Source: CAYJBH01 sp964369965
GTDB taxonomy: Bacteria; Bacillota; Clostridia; Oscillospirales; Ruminococcaceae
Assembly (NCBI GenBank): GCA_964369965.1
Contig: CAYJGF010000002.1
Span: forward strand, 1 to 64,000
Direction: 5' to 3'
Length of the DNA stretch: 64,000 nt
Notes under the pieces: model-generated
The model's database searches: none
Seen by the model: the letters and a program-made list of their open reading frames with translations, nothing else
What the model was told of the DNA's origin: nothing
Made by a program: the position numbers and the translations under genes
In this document: piece by piece, positions 15,511-26,600 of the stretch
Position numbering within the stretch: position 1 is the stretch's first letter
Layout: every line of letters begins with the position of its first letter

Positions 15511-16554
15511 TTAAAGATTTTGCGACCGATTAAAGTCGAAATAATTTTTTTGGTTTTGGAAAACCTCATTCATTGCAATTATATTTTCCGGAGAGATATC
15601 AAACGAAAGAGCGTGTGTTGGGGCAATAATTAAACCTCCGTCCCTGAAAAGTGCGCCGGCGACACGAACAATCTCCTCCTTGATCTCCGAGACACTCATG
15701 TAAGGCAGAGCCTGTTGAGTGGAAACACCGCCCCAAACCGCAAGTTTGTCACCGTAAATTCGCTTGAATTCATGTATGTCATACACCTCCGGTTGAAAAG
15801 TCTGATAGCAGTCAAGACCAATTTCGATGAGGTCGGGGAAAATCTCAAAACAGTCGCCACAGGAGTGTTGAAGAACGAATTTACCCTTTTGTTTCACCCT
15901 CTCATAAAGGCGTTTCATGCGTGGTTTAATAAACTTGCGCCAGTGTTCCGGACCCATTATAAGCCCTTTTTGTTGCCCCCAATCATCGCCGAAATAGATG
16001 CCGTCTGTATCATATTCAAGGGCAACGTCCACAAGACGCAACATATAATCACAAATATCGTCATAGAGTTTTTCAAGTTCGTTTGGTGATGCTATCATGC
16101 TCATCAACACATTTTCCATGCCCATAAGGCTCCAACTGCGTTCAAACATGCAAAAGCCAAATCCAATAATTTTGAACCTGTCCCCCGAAGATTGGAGCAT
16201 ACCCTCGATATCTTTTCTCAATCGGGCGATGTCGGGTGTGGGAAATTTATAGTCATGGTCCTCGATATCCTCTATAACTGGATTTTCCACAATTCCTATC
16301 TCTTTATCCGCACCGGAGCGATTCCAAACAACGCCGAACTCGTCGAGATACATGTCCGGTTTGCCCTCAATTTCACTCGGCCAACCCCAGTATTGTATCA
16401 TACTGATACAGCTGTCCATTTTGCTTTCAATATTGTCGTCACCGGTATGTTCAATCAACCTATCAAGTGCCTGATAGGTGAAATCCATATGGTATGGTAT
16501 AGGGTCTGTCCCGATATGATTGAGTGCGTTAATTACAAGTTCACGTCGTGTCAT
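15511..16554 (-). CDS. Uroporphyrinogen decarboxylase (URO-D) family protein
   Basis: A 347-residue TIM-barrel protein of the URO-D superfamily. Recognisable blocks are DGIYFGDDWGQQKGLIMGPE, VLQHSCGDCFEIFPDLIEIG and LAVWGGVSTQQALPYM. Members lacking the true haem-enzyme signature, as here, are often corrinoid-dependent methyltransferases (MtaA/CmuA-like) or unassigned. The HSCGDC and late APTHALS blocks fit that broader group. No corrinoid protein or methyltransferase partner is next to it. It lies 20 bases downstream of the LuxR-type regulator and has a good GGAGGCAG ribosome site, so it is probably cotranscribed with that gene. Substrate unknown. Confidence 0.78.
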   Translation of the reverse strand: MTRRELVINALNHIGTDPIPYHMDFTYQALDRLIEHTGDDNIESKMDSCISMIQYWGWPSEIEGKPDMYLDEFGVVWNRSGADKEIGIVENPVIEDIEDHDYKFPTPDIARLRKDIEGMLQSSGDRFKIIGFGFCMFERSWSLMGMENVLMSMIASPNELEKLYDDICDYMLRLVDVALEYDTDGIYFGDDWGQQKGLIMGPEHWRKFIKPRMKRLYERVKQKGKFVLQHSCGDCFEIFPDLIEIGLDCYQTFQPEVYDIHEFKRIYGDKLAVWGGVSTQQALPYMSVSEIKEEIVRVAGALFRDGGLIIAPTHALSFDISPENIIAMNEVFQNQKNYFDFNRSQNL

Positions 16555-16574
16555 GATTACTGCCTCCTGTATTA

Positions 16575-18074
16575 TTAGCTCAACATTTTATACATACGTG
16601 CTTTTTTAAGAAGTTCCACCCTGCTAGCCACGTCAAACTTATCGAAAATGTTTTTAATGTGAAATTTTACGGTGGTGAGTTTTATCGAAAGGTCGACACC
16701 TATCGACTTGTTGCTCGCCCCCTCGTCAATCATTTGGAGTATTCGAAGCTCCATATCGGTGAGCTCGGGAGGACCGGACGGTGACTCCTCGATACCGGTA
16801 ACAAAATCGAACTTGGACGGCAATTTAAGTGACACCGTTCTGGTCTGTGCCGATATAGCCTCGAAGTATCTGGAGTTCCCCTCCTTTGCCATCTTTTCAT
16901 ACTTGCCGAGCAGTCGAAACATCAACTTGCCCTTATCCGCAAAAATGGTGGTATAGCTGTAAGGTCTTGCCATCTCGATTGCGTCACCGAGCATCTCGAC
17001 CGCTTTATTGTCGTCATCCATCTGCATGAGAGAAAGTGCGCAGAGTATACGACATTCAATGGAGTCCAGCGCACGAGAAAGTTCGTCAAAATAGTCTATC
17101 AGACTCTGCAAAAGCATTGCGGAATCACGCCATTCACCGGCGGACATCATCGCCTTTGCCCTGATTATATTAACATATTCAGTATCGGGCAGAACTTTAT
17201 CTTTATAAAAATCTTTAAGTTCGGCACGCCAAGTCTCAATAATATTTTTGTCACCGGTGCATATAGCCATGTCGGCAACTGTAGCATCAAAACTTGCTTT
17301 AAGCCAATCGGCACCCTCATCCTTAATAATATTTTCGGCAAGTGACATCATTTCAGAGGATTTTTCGGTATCACCCTCCAAAATGTATAGACGCGCAAGC
17401 ACACATCTTGCCGCAAATCGAATGTCCGGTTGCTCGGAGTTGACCGCTATGCCGAGTGACATCACAGCGCCGTTAAAATCACCGCGCTCGAGGCAGATCT
17501 CACCCACGGCAAGCTCAACAGCACCCTTGCCGTCAAAATCACTAAGGGTGGAGAGCACCGGAAGAAGTATACTGCGTACGGCCTTATAATATTTTCCCCA
17601 TTCCGAGCAGTCCTTGTTGCCACGCAGAACGCTGGGGCGTTTAGCGGTGGCACTTAGACCTATTGCTTTAAGCCCCGTCTCGCCGTCGTTTGATAAAGTG
17701 GAAAGTAAAATCAGTGTTTGCGCATTGTTGGTTTTTGCGCGCATTACGTTGACACGACTAATACAGTTTTCCAAGCTGTCACGCTCGCCCGAGGCACCGC
17801 GAACGCCGTCACGCAAGGTCACGAGCATGTTATACCACTGTTCAAAACCGGAATTATCACCGAGCATTTTGCAGATATAACACTGCTGTGTAATATGTAT
17901 ACCGTCTTTTGATCGCAAGTCGATAGGAATTTCCTGCAATACCGCGTTTAAATCCTTAAGTTCGGGTATACTCAAATGATTGTAATTTATATCACAAAGA
18001 GCACTCAGAGCATCTTTGTATTTTTGCTCTGATAGCAATTCCTTTACAGCGGTTAATTCCATATTTCGACTCAT
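16575..18074 (-). CDS. LuxR-type transcriptional regulator with TPR-like sensor region
   Basis: A ~499-residue regulator. The C-terminal ~60 residues form a LuxR helix-turn-helix (LTDMELRILQMIDEGASNKS, then TTVKFHIKNIFDKF). The long N-terminal part is helical with alternating small and large residues suggesting tetratricopeptide repeats, as in the C-terminal half of MalT-like regulators but without a P-loop ATPase. I prefer the ATG at 18074 over a GTG at 18083 because AGGTGG is then well spaced. It probably controls the URO-D gene downstream; no target site could be defined. Confidence 0.78.
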   Translation of the reverse strand: MSRNMELTAVKELLSEQKYKDALSALCDINYNHLSIPELKDLNAVLQEIPIDLRSKDGIHITQQCYICKMLGDNSGFEQWYNMLVTLRDGVRGASGERDSLENCISRVNVMRAKTNNAQTLILLSTLSNDGETGLKAIGLSATAKRPSVLRGNKDCSEWGKYYKAVRSILLPVLSTLSDFDGKGAVELAVGEICLERGDFNGAVMSLGIAVNSEQPDIRFAARCVLARLYILEGDTEKSSEMMSLAENIIKDEGADWLKASFDATVADMAICTGDKNIIETWRAELKDFYKDKVLPDTEYVNIIRAKAMMSAGEWRDSAMLLQSLIDYFDELSRALDSIECRILCALSLMQMDDDNKAVEMLGDAIEMARPYSYTTIFADKGKLMFRLLGKYEKMAKEGNSRYFEAISAQTRTVSLKLPSKFDFVTGIEESPSGPPELTDMELRILQMIDEGASNKSIGVDLSIKLTTVKFHIKNIFDKFDVASRVELLKKARMYKMLS

Positions 18075-18166
18075 TTCTTCCACCTATATATATTTATACA
18101 TTATTAATTATACATAAAAAAAAACAAAAATAAAGCAATCTTACGAAATTGTAAGGTTTGATCACC

Positions 18167-18847
18167 CTATTCTTTAATCTCCAAGCAATACCCTTGATTT
18201 CTCACACTTGTTATGTAATACAACCCCGATGATTCCAACTTTTTACGCAGTCGTGAGAGTTGCGCCCATAACATGCTGTTGTTATAGCTGTTTTCACTGT
18301 TGGGCCAACATTTTTCGTATAATTCCGAGGCGCTGATGGGTGTGTTTTGGTGGTTTAAAAGAACACCGAGCAGGGTGAATTCTTTCGGGGTAAGCATGAG
18401 ATCTCGCCCTTTAACCGAGGCGGTCATGTTCTCGAAATCAAGACTTATTCCACCGACCTCTAACAAGTTGTGTCGAACCGACCGCCGCAAAAGGCTGTTA
18501 ACTACCGAAAGAAATTCGTCGAGGTCGTAGGGTTTGACCAAATAGTAGTCTCCGCCACCGTCCAACCCGGCAATACGGTCGACAACTTGAGTTTTGCCGG
18601 TCAAAAAGAGCACTAATATATCACTCGAGTCCTTTATTTCGCGACATAAATCAAGCCCGTTGCCATCCGGCAACATGACGTCCAACACGACGAGGTCAAT
18701 ATCGGAGTGTGCGATTTTTGCCCGAGCCTCGGCAAGGGTGCTTGCGGTTAGCACATTGTGACCACCGCGCACCAACTTGCGTCGGTTAAACTCCAAAAGA
18801 TTGGGTTCGTCCTCCACGATTAAAACTGTTTTGTTGGCTGTGTTCAA
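18167..18847 (-). CDS. OmpR/PhoB-family response regulator
   Basis: A 226-residue two-component response regulator. The receiver domain (1-120) has acidic pocket VEDE, phosphoacceptor Asp56 in VVLDVMLPDG, and the conserved Lys in YLVKPYD. The winged-helix DNA-binding domain (~130-224) carries LTPKEFTLLGVLL and ends ITSVRNQGYCLEI. The start is TTG with AGGAGAT five bases upstream. The cognate sensor kinase gene is immediately upstream on the same strand, and the pair is divergent from the CIS operon, making this the best candidate for binding the AAAGTACAG element at 20952-20973. Confidence 0.93.
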   Translation of the reverse strand: MNTANKTVLIVEDEPNLLEFNRRKLVRGGHNVLTASTLAEARAKIAHSDIDLVVLDVMLPDGNGLDLCREIKDSSDILVLFLTGKTQVVDRIAGLDGGGDYYLVKPYDLDEFLSVVNSLLRRSVRHNLLEVGGISLDFENMTASVKGRDLMLTPKEFTLLGVLLNHQNTPISASELYEKCWPNSENSYNNSMLWAQLSRLRKKLESSGLYYITSVRNQGYCLEIKE

Positions 18848-18870
18848 TATATCTCCTAAGCTTTATAGTT

Positions 18871-20904
18871 TTACATGGGCAGTTTAACAGTAACCTTTGT
18901 TCCTTTACCCTCCTGTGAGGTTATGGTTAGTTCACCGCCGTGTGATATGACTATCTGATTGGATACATATATGCCGATACCGCCGCGATAACCGTGAGGG
19001 CCGCCGTCGACATACTCGTTTTTTAGTTTGTTTAAAACTTCGTTCGACATCCCTTCGCCGTTATCATCAATTGTAACATATTGATACTCTTCATCGTCGT
19101 GTAACCCGATGGTAATAACGCCGTTTGTTGTGTGGCGGCAGGCGTTGGACAGTAGGTTGAGCAAAACCTGTTGCAGGCGGTTTTTATCCGCTAGGATGGG
19201 CAAGCAGTCCTCTTTAAGATTTAAAACGATTTGATTGTTGCTTTTTTCCATCTCGTTTTTGTACTGCTCGGTGACATCGACAATAAGTGCACAAAGCGAT
19301 GTTTTTTGGACATCCAAACTTAGTCGACCCGTCTCCAGTGCGGTTGTGTCGAGCAGGTCAAATACCGTCTCGTTAACCTTTTGCACCGTATCTTTTATCA
19401 GCGATTGATTATATCGAATCTCGCTAAGACTGCTTTTGTCACCGTCGTCGATGATGTCAAGGGTATCACTTGCCGAGCCCATTATAATAGAAAGTGGAGT
19501 TTTTATCTCGTGTGCCACGATACCTATAAAATGTGATTTCATCTTTAAAAATCGCTCCAACTCCAAAGAGCGTATGCGCATCATCCTCTCCTCACTGCGT
19601 GAGCGCTCCATCTCACGCACATTTATATAGAAGAGTGCGATTGCCTGAAATACCGCAAAAACAATAATGCCTGTCTCGGCGAGGGTGTTGTTAAAAAGAT
19701 TGATGTTTATATAATAAAGCCCGTCACTGACGGCACATATGAAAAGGAATACCATAGATACAATCACAATACTTCGCGAGAAGTCGACAGAGCGGCGATT
19801 ATCCTTTTTCAAAAGCCATAATATAATGCCTATCGTCACGTATGCAATCAACCCGATAAAGGCGGCGTTAATAAAATATATAAAATAGGACATCGACTTG
19901 GTATCGAGGAATAAAAAAAGCAACGAAAGCGCAATAAAAACATAACTTGCCGATAAAAGTGGCTTGACGTTCAACATGTCATGCACGTGATATCTTGTAA
20001 TATAAATTAAAAGAATTACGGTGAGGGTCAGTGTGATATACTCCGTCTTGATTGCCACAACCCAAGGGAAGTCGGGGAAGATGTTATAAAGGAACTTGTT
20101 ACCGATAAGCCCGAGTCGAAAAAACCATATTAAACTCAACAGTGAAAAATAGATGTTGATTTTATAATTTTTCGATATAATCCCCATTATAAGGTAGATA
20201 AGAAATAAGGTGAGGCAGATACCTGCCGACAGCACCTCGATTATGATACCGAAATTAGTGTACCAGAGCATAAGCTCCGGCTCGCTTATAATTACGTTGT
20301 GGTAGCTCGACCCCTCACGGTGGACAAAGTTTGCGCCCTGTATGACGAGCTGCAAGGTGTTGTCGGTTGCCGGTGCTTGTATCAGCATTTTTTTATACTG
20401 TGGATTAAAGTCCTCGGCGGTCACAGCCGGCGTGCCGGTACTGTTTACAAATTCGCCGTTGACAAAAATCGTCCTTGCATAGTCACCCCACGCAATAAAC
20501 ATGTAGTTTTTATCGCTTGGCATTAGCATAGTCAAGCGCGCAGTCCTACCGGTGTCGGTGTCAATGGGGTCGCCTATCTCCGCCTCACCCTCACGCAGGG
20601 TGAACTCGGACGGTGTAAGCATTGCACCCTCGATATGTTCAACGTTGCCATCCAGTGCAATAAGGGTGGTGGACAGGTCAAACTCACGCAGGTCATACAC
20701 CCCATCCTCGGAATATACAACGGTAAAGTTTGTCCTATTATGCATATATTCCGTTTGAGCATAAAAAAGCAAAAGCAGGAACACACTGGAGATAAATAAT
20801 ACTATATATGATGATATATGTTTGCTATTCAATTTTAAAATCCATAGGTGTTCTTTTATGCTAAGTATACCGCAGATTGTGGCAAAAATCAAGTCAAAAA
20901 GCAT
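18871..20904 (-). CDS. Membrane sensor histidine kinase, 7TMR-DISM-like
   Basis: A sensor kinase of up to 677 residues. A short N-terminal membrane segment precedes an extracytoplasmic beta-sandwich (~60-210, including IAWGDYARTIFVNGEFV), then about seven membrane helices (~215-425), a pattern like 7TMR-DISM receptors, which sense carbohydrates or other small ligands. The kinase core has HisKA with phosphoacceptor His in VAHEIKTPLSIIMG, N-box NLLSNACRHT, G1 DDNGEGMS and G2 GGIGIYVSNQIVISHGG. It is paired with the response regulator 23 bases downstream. The start is uncertain: ATG at 20904 has a poor ribosome site, and TTG at 20832 gives a cleaner first membrane helix. Confidence 0.9.
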   Translation of the reverse strand: MLFDLIFATICGILSIKEHLWILKLNSKHISSYIVLFISSVFLLLLFYAQTEYMHNRTNFTVVYSEDGVYDLREFDLSTTLIALDGNVEHIEGAMLTPSEFTLREGEAEIGDPIDTDTGRTARLTMLMPSDKNYMFIAWGDYARTIFVNGEFVNSTGTPAVTAEDFNPQYKKMLIQAPATDNTLQLVIQGANFVHREGSSYHNVIISEPELMLWYTNFGIIIEVLSAGICLTLFLIYLIMGIISKNYKINIYFSLLSLIWFFRLGLIGNKFLYNIFPDFPWVVAIKTEYITLTLTVILLIYITRYHVHDMLNVKPLLSASYVFIALSLLFLFLDTKSMSYFIYFINAAFIGLIAYVTIGIILWLLKKDNRRSVDFSRSIVIVSMVFLFICAVSDGLYYININLFNNTLAETGIIVFAVFQAIALFYINVREMERSRSEERMMRIRSLELERFLKMKSHFIGIVAHEIKTPLSIIMGSASDTLDIIDDGDKSSLSEIRYNQSLIKDTVQKVNETVFDLLDTTALETGRLSLDVQKTSLCALIVDVTEQYKNEMEKSNNQIVLNLKEDCLPILADKNRLQQVLLNLLSNACRHTTNGVITIGLHDDEEYQYVTIDDNGEGMSNEVLNKLKNEYVDGGPHGYRGGIGIYVSNQIVISHGGELTITSQEGKGTKVTVKLPM

Positions 20905-20951
20905 GACTTTAATTTATTTTGCTTAAAATCCTACCCAAAAACATTAAAAAA

Positions 20952-20996
20952 CTATCCTAAAGTACAGTTGATTTTTTCTTTTTTATTTGCTATTAT
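20952..20996 (+). promoter_or_regulatory. Promoter of the CIS operon with AAAGTACAG block
   Basis: CTAT-N3-AAAGTACAG (20952-20967) directly precedes a -35-like TTGATT (20968-20973), a 17-base spacer and TATTAT (20991-20996). The same arrangement with identical spacing occurs at 60841-60885, before the second AAA+ gene. The conserved block upstream of a weak -35 suggests an activator site. Confidence 0.65.
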
Positions 20997-21033
20997 TAAT
21001 ACAAGGAAATCAATATGTAGTGAGGGCTAAGTT

Positions 21034-21861
21034 TTGGCGGAGTTAAAAAACAAAATAATGCCCAAAGAGTTTGACCTTAAAAAGAGTAAAGAGACACTCG
21101 CGAGATTATCCGCGCCGGCGCACATTGTTAAAAGTCACTTTTTAGAACATGCAAGGGTGGAGGGGTATCTTCAAGACCTTGAAAGGGAGAACTTCCTCGG
21201 CTCCGACAGGTTGATGAAGTACGACACCATGTTTGGCAGAGTTCAGCTCGGGTACGACCCTCAAAAGGAGAATACATTTTTATTCGTTAACATCAAACCT
21301 TCCATATATGACACGGTGGCATCGCAGTATCAACGCGAGCTGAACGAAGATAATATGTACAATACCCTTAAGACCGAGTCGGAAAATGTAGTGTACTCCT
21401 CAAAACGGCGCAGTAACGCGGCCTCTATTCTCTATAAAAAGGATGCAAAGCCGTGGAGTGAGGGCACCCTACGACCACATATTATAAAGAAGAACCTTGA
21501 ATCGTTCGCCAAAGTGATGCCCTTTTTGCAGAGCTATAAGGATAAAGAGGAGCGCGCAAAATTGGTGGAGGAGGACAGGCGGCTCAAAGCGCAGGCATAC
21601 GAGCTTAGCCATTCCGGCAACACAAAGCACCTTGTGACAACGCGCAAAAATCAGTATGTGCACCTCAAACAGTTAGAGACGATAAACAGCATAATCAACC
21701 GCAAAGAAAGTGCGTCCTCCATGTTTTTTCGCAAGGTCAACTTTTCGTTCGACTATCAAAAGCGTGAAATATTCGCATACTACAAAAAGGTCAAGGAGCA
21801 ATCTCTCGAATCTGCCAATGAGGCACTGGAGGCACCGGCGGACGATAATAAGGACGAATAA
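21034..21861 (+). CDS. Hypothetical protein, first gene of the CIS operon
   Basis: A 275-residue charged, soluble protein that I do not recognise. The start is TTG (GAGGGC upstream); an ATG at 21058 is the alternative. The product is lysine- and glutamate-rich with predicted long helices (~155-235) and no signal peptide, membrane segment or catalytic motif. The C-terminal tail is acidic. As the first gene behind the shared promoter and just upstream of an AAA+ ATPase, it may be an adaptor, chaperone or regulator for CIS assembly. That is positional inference only. Confidence 0.7.
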   Translation: MAELKNKIMPKEFDLKKSKETLARLSAPAHIVKSHFLEHARVEGYLQDLERENFLGSDRLMKYDTMFGRVQLGYDPQKENTFLFVNIKPSIYDTVASQYQRELNEDNMYNTLKTESENVVYSSKRRSNAASILYKKDAKPWSEGTLRPHIIKKNLESFAKVMPFLQSYKDKEERAKLVEEDRRLKAQAYELSHSGNTKHLVTTRKNQYVHLKQLETINSIINRKESASSMFFRKVNFSFDYQKREIFAYYKKVKEQSLESANEALEAPADDNKDE

Positions 21862-21888
21862 CCGATACATAAAGGGGCGACAACAAAG

Positions 21889-23679
21889 GTGATGAAAATC
21901 AACGGCGCAGATCAATACAGGCAGGCGATTGCCACACTTGCAAACGGGTATGATGAGGGGCTTTTAAAGCAGATACTCGAGTGTGAGGTCGACGCCGACT
22001 TTTTCACCCCCATAGGATTTATTAAAGACACCTTTTCGCTGTCGGAGCGTGAGACCTTTGCCCTTTGCGTTTGCGCCGACCGACTTTATCGCTATCAGCC
22101 GACCCCCGAGCTGTCGGAGCTTGTAACCATCTGCACGAGCGGGGGGAGGATGCACCTTTTATTCTCCCACGGTCAGGACGGCAGGGCACTTTGTGACGTT
22201 GCACGGCGCTTTATCACCGACACCGAGTTTGGCGGCATCACAGGCGTAAAATTGACTATTTCAGACGGTGAGGAGCTTTTTCACCATGAGGATATACTGC
22301 ATGAAATCGAGCGTTTTTGCAGTGGCATAGTCGCGAGCGAGCAAAGCGGCGCGGTTCTACTGCACGGCAAAAGTGGGAGCGGCAGGACGTTTTTGTTGAA
22401 GACACTTGCGGATAAAACCGGTGGGTCACTGCTCTGCGTCAACGCCGACGAGACCGAGCCGGACAAAGCGGATGAAATTGCGATTGCCGCACAGCTGTAC
22501 CGCAGTATAGTGTGTATCAAGAACGCGCCGGCAAAATGTGAGCTTGCAAACCGTCTTTTTAATAGATTACCACTGCTGTTTTTCATTTCACAGGATACCG
22601 AGCCGAAATTTGAGGGCGACATAATTTTATTAAAAAGGTCTCTTGGCGAGCTGAATATTAAAGAAAAGGTTTGCGCTATCACGGCGCTGTTCAACATTGA
22701 GGGGGACGAGGAGGTACAAAACCTTGCCTCGCTCTACAACCTTTCGATAGGTGGTATGATAAAGGCAAGGCAAAGCTATCGTGCGGAACTGCTTGCAGGG
22801 GCGATAGATCCAAAGGACAAACAGGCGGTGATGACCGCAATAAAAACCTCCGGCATGGGCGGAATTTTGGAGAATGCACAGCTGCTCACCACCAACAAAA
22901 AGCTATGCGACGTGATACTGCCGAGCGAACAGGAAAAACAGTTAAAGCAGATATGTTCATTCATCACCAACCGAAAGCGAATATATAATGAATGGAATTT
23001 TGTCGATAAAATTCCTTACGGCAGGGGGATAACCGCACTTTTCTACGGCGCATCCGGCACCGGCAAGACGCTGGCGGCGACCGCGATGGCAAACGAGCTG
23101 GGTCTTGAACTTTACCGTGTAGACCTGTCACAGCTCATCAGCAAATACATAGGCGAGACACAAAAGAACATCGGCAGGGTGTTTGACGAGGCAAAGGACA
23201 CCGACTGCATCCTCTTTTTTGATGAGGCGGACGCACTTTTCTCCCGCAGGACCGACACTTCCGACTCCGCCGACAAACACTCGAACGCCGAGATTGCATA
23301 TCTTTTACAACGCACCGAGCGTTATGACGGCACGATATTTATGGCGACCAACCTGCTACAAAATTTAGACGAGGCATTTCGTCGCAGGATAGGATATATG
23401 ATACAGTTTCCCATGCCGGACGAGAGTCTGCGCGAGGCGATGTGGGCGAACATCTTCCCGAACGAGGCACCGACCGAGGACATAAACTTCGGCTATCTCG
23501 CAAAGCACATCGAGCTATCCGGTGCCGGCATTCGCAACTGCGCGGTAGGCGCGGCACTGCTCGCGGCAGGGGAGGGCGGCAGTATAAACATGCAAAGGAT
23601 AATCCGCGCCGCACAGGCGGAGTACAAAAAGCAGAACAAAACTTTCTCGCAACAGGTTATTGCAATGTTTGCAAATTAA
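21889..23679 (+). CDS. AAA+ ATPase of the CIS (Afp15/Pvc15-like)
   Basis: A 596-residue protein with a C-terminal AAA+ module: Walker A GASGTGKT (387-394), Walker B ILFFDEAD (441-448), sensor-1 region MATN (~485) and arginine finger RRR (498-500). The N-terminal half contains a degenerate second P-loop, GKSGSGRT (160-167), in which the catalytic lysine is replaced by arginine, so it probably binds but does not hydrolyse ATP. An AAA+ ATPase is a standard part of Afp/PVC-type loci and is thought to act in assembly or particle release. GTG at 21889 or ATG at 21892 could start it. It resembles the second ATPase at 60926. Confidence 0.88.
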   Translation: MMKINGADQYRQAIATLANGYDEGLLKQILECEVDADFFTPIGFIKDTFSLSERETFALCVCADRLYRYQPTPELSELVTICTSGGRMHLLFSHGQDGRALCDVARRFITDTEFGGITGVKLTISDGEELFHHEDILHEIERFCSGIVASEQSGAVLLHGKSGSGRTFLLKTLADKTGGSLLCVNADETEPDKADEIAIAAQLYRSIVCIKNAPAKCELANRLFNRLPLLFFISQDTEPKFEGDIILLKRSLGELNIKEKVCAITALFNIEGDEEVQNLASLYNLSIGGMIKARQSYRAELLAGAIDPKDKQAVMTAIKTSGMGGILENAQLLTTNKKLCDVILPSEQEKQLKQICSFITNRKRIYNEWNFVDKIPYGRGITALFYGASGTGKTLAATAMANELGLELYRVDLSQLISKYIGETQKNIGRVFDEAKDTDCILFFDEADALFSRRTDTSDSADKHSNAEIAYLLQRTERYDGTIFMATNLLQNLDEAFRRRIGYMIQFPMPDESLREAMWANIFPNEAPTEDINFGYLAKHIELSGAGIRNCAVGAALLAAGEGGSINMQRIIRAAQAEYKKQNKTFSQQVIAMFAN

Positions 23680-23698
23680 ATTATTAGGGGTGATAATT

Positions 23699-26600
23699 TT
23701 GGTAAAACAGTTTAAAAGAATAATATCGGTGATGCTGACAATATGTCTGCTACTGCCGTTTGTGCCGAGTGGTCTTGTACTGACGGCATCGGCGGACAGC
23801 CGCCCTGTTCATCAGGTTGGCGAGTGGAATGCACTAAAAACGGTGCTTTTAAATAACAGTTATAAAGATATAAGAATTGAGCTGACCGCAGATATTACGC
23901 TTGACGGTTCTAGAATTGGTTCCTCTAATATTATAGAAGTCTATGCCATAGCAATCATGAACAATGTTGAGATTGACGGCAAGGGGCATAGTATCATTTT
24001 CCCCGATAATATGGTGCTTACAAGGAATTTCACCGATACATCGTCACACGGGGGTGTTGGACTGTTCGGCGCGATGTACAACTGCCAACTTAAAAATATT
24101 GAGTTCAAGATGGAGGGTGATGTCTACGTCGGGCAGTATCAACTTAGTACCTATGACAGTTTTAACCCAGACAAAGCGTTTGATATAGGATATGTCGGGC
24201 TTGTTGCCTCTACTATGGGAACAAACACCGTCGTTGAAAATGTTTCGATAGTGTCAGAGGCATCGAACGGGACATTTTATGTCAAAATCGGCGATTTCAT
24301 GCGCGAAAATACTCAAAGAAGAATGAGTGCCGGTCTGCTCGCCGGTGTTGTCCAAGACAATGTCAAGGTCAGTGGTGTCTACATCGATGCCAACATTGAG
24401 GCAGGCGTGCACGCCGAATCTGATACACATTACCCCGAAATCTCGGTCGGCGGTATGTTCGGCAGATACTATCCCAAGGAAGAAGGCAGTGATCAGACCC
24501 TTATTAAGGACTTTATGGTTCAGGGTGAGGTGACTGCATTTACCGGGAGTCCCACGTCACATAACGCCGGTGGAATAATCGGTATGCTCTTTCCTGACAA
24601 CACTGTCGGACATAATCCCAACCATAGTTACGGCATTAAATTCGAACATGGTCTTGTAGATGTTGAAACTAATGCATATCGTATTAATCCCGATATCTCT
24701 ACATGGCCCAATTCCGACACCTTTGAACCGAACGATTACGGTTTAATTAGTGCCGCCTATGTTTATGATGATGGATGGCTTGGGAATACCGGTATAAATG
24801 GTTCTGTAACGGCGGAAGATGTTCACGTAATATTTAATTCCGAAACACCAAATTCCCATAAAATACTTACCCCTGTCGGTATTGTTGAAACGAGCACCTT
24901 TAATAATGTAGGGGTGTTCGATGGTAGTGATGCGTGGGTTGACGTTACAAGTGGGAGTTTGCATGACGGAAATATTGCGCTTAAATGGTTGGTTAACCCT
25001 GTTAATGAGGGTGTCACACTCACAAAAGATTTAAATGCGACTGCGTCAGGTTGGGATGACAATACCCTTATACTGTCGTCGGCTAATTTAAATTATGCCA
25101 CAAAGGGTAGCGACGGCTACACATACGATTTGACCGGCACCGTGAATGCCAAGGGCTATCTCGGAATGGTGCAAGGTATTACCGTTACAAGAAATCCGGT
25201 TGGTGTTGATCAAAACGGAATTGTGGTTTCCCCCTTATCGCTTGTCGACGATGGCGATGGCAATATGGTAGAGACCGAATACATTGCCGGTGGCACATAC
25301 TATTTTCGTGCAAACCTTGTTACGACCGGGATAAGCAGTGTTGACCCGGCTTCCGGTAGTGATCATATTGAGGAAAGTGATATTGAATGGTCTCTTACTC
25401 AAGGCGGAAATCCGTTTACCGATGAAAAACTTGCTAAAATCACAAACGGTAAGCTCGAAATATTCCCTACGTTTATGAAAACAACAAAGCAAGAACTCAC
25501 CGTTGTGGCGAAAATTACCACTGCAAATAATCATACAGAAGTTATCGGCACACACCCTATAACAATACAGCCTGTTGAAGTTTCCGACACAACTCAAATT
25601 ACCGGCAGTCAATATAATGCATTTGATGAATATGATAACCCCAAACGAAACGGTAGTTTATATATTCCCATTACATTTAATTTAAACGACACCGTTAAAT
25701 TGGATGATGAGAATTTTAGATGGAAATTAACTAAGGAAGTAGCCGACCCAGAAATTAACGCCTCGATATTTCCTGCTGGATATTTTGATAATACTTCTCA
25801 TAATAAAGTTTGTATCGCACTTGGTCAAGATGCGTTATCGACAGACACTGAATTCACCTTAACATTCACCTTGCAGTTGAGAGAGGGAGAGACCGCTAAC
25901 TATACAAGCACCCCTATAACCGCCACACAGGTTGTAAATGTTCTTGCTGATTACACTGAGAGTTCACCAAAATTTAATAATTCAGCTAGTATAACAACAA
26001 ATGATGTTGTGACAACCGACGTAAATGTGGTTGATAAAAAACCTATTGCGATTCTTATTTCAACCCCGAAAACCTTTAAAATAACGGATGTTAATTACGA
26101 TGACACAAATGGCGAAGCATATTTTTCTACCGACGGAACAACCTGGACTAAATATGTTGACGGTATGAGCGTAAATAACCCAGCCTCCCTAATTTTTAAA
26201 AACACCGCGAAAGATCCGGGGAAATACATCGACAGCGGTACGACAACCTACAAAACTATAAACGAAAATCATTCAGGCACTCAAACAAACATTCAGCCCG
26301 ATGGTTTCATTGTTTTAGGACATGAACCTGTAGAAGATAAGTTTTCAACAACAGTTACTATTCCGTGGAATGAAAGTAGCATCTCACTAAAAATAAATGA
26401 CCTTTTCGAAAATAGGATAAATTATTCCCCTCACATGACCCTTGTAATCGAGGTTGGTAATAACCATAAGTACAGCTACAACGACACAAAGTTTGTAGGT
26501 GCAGCTTCCGTCGGTTTCCATCAATTTTCGGATGGAGCACACTCTAAACCGATTTTCACCAATACCGAAAATCTGTCCATCCTATCCCCGATTAAACTCA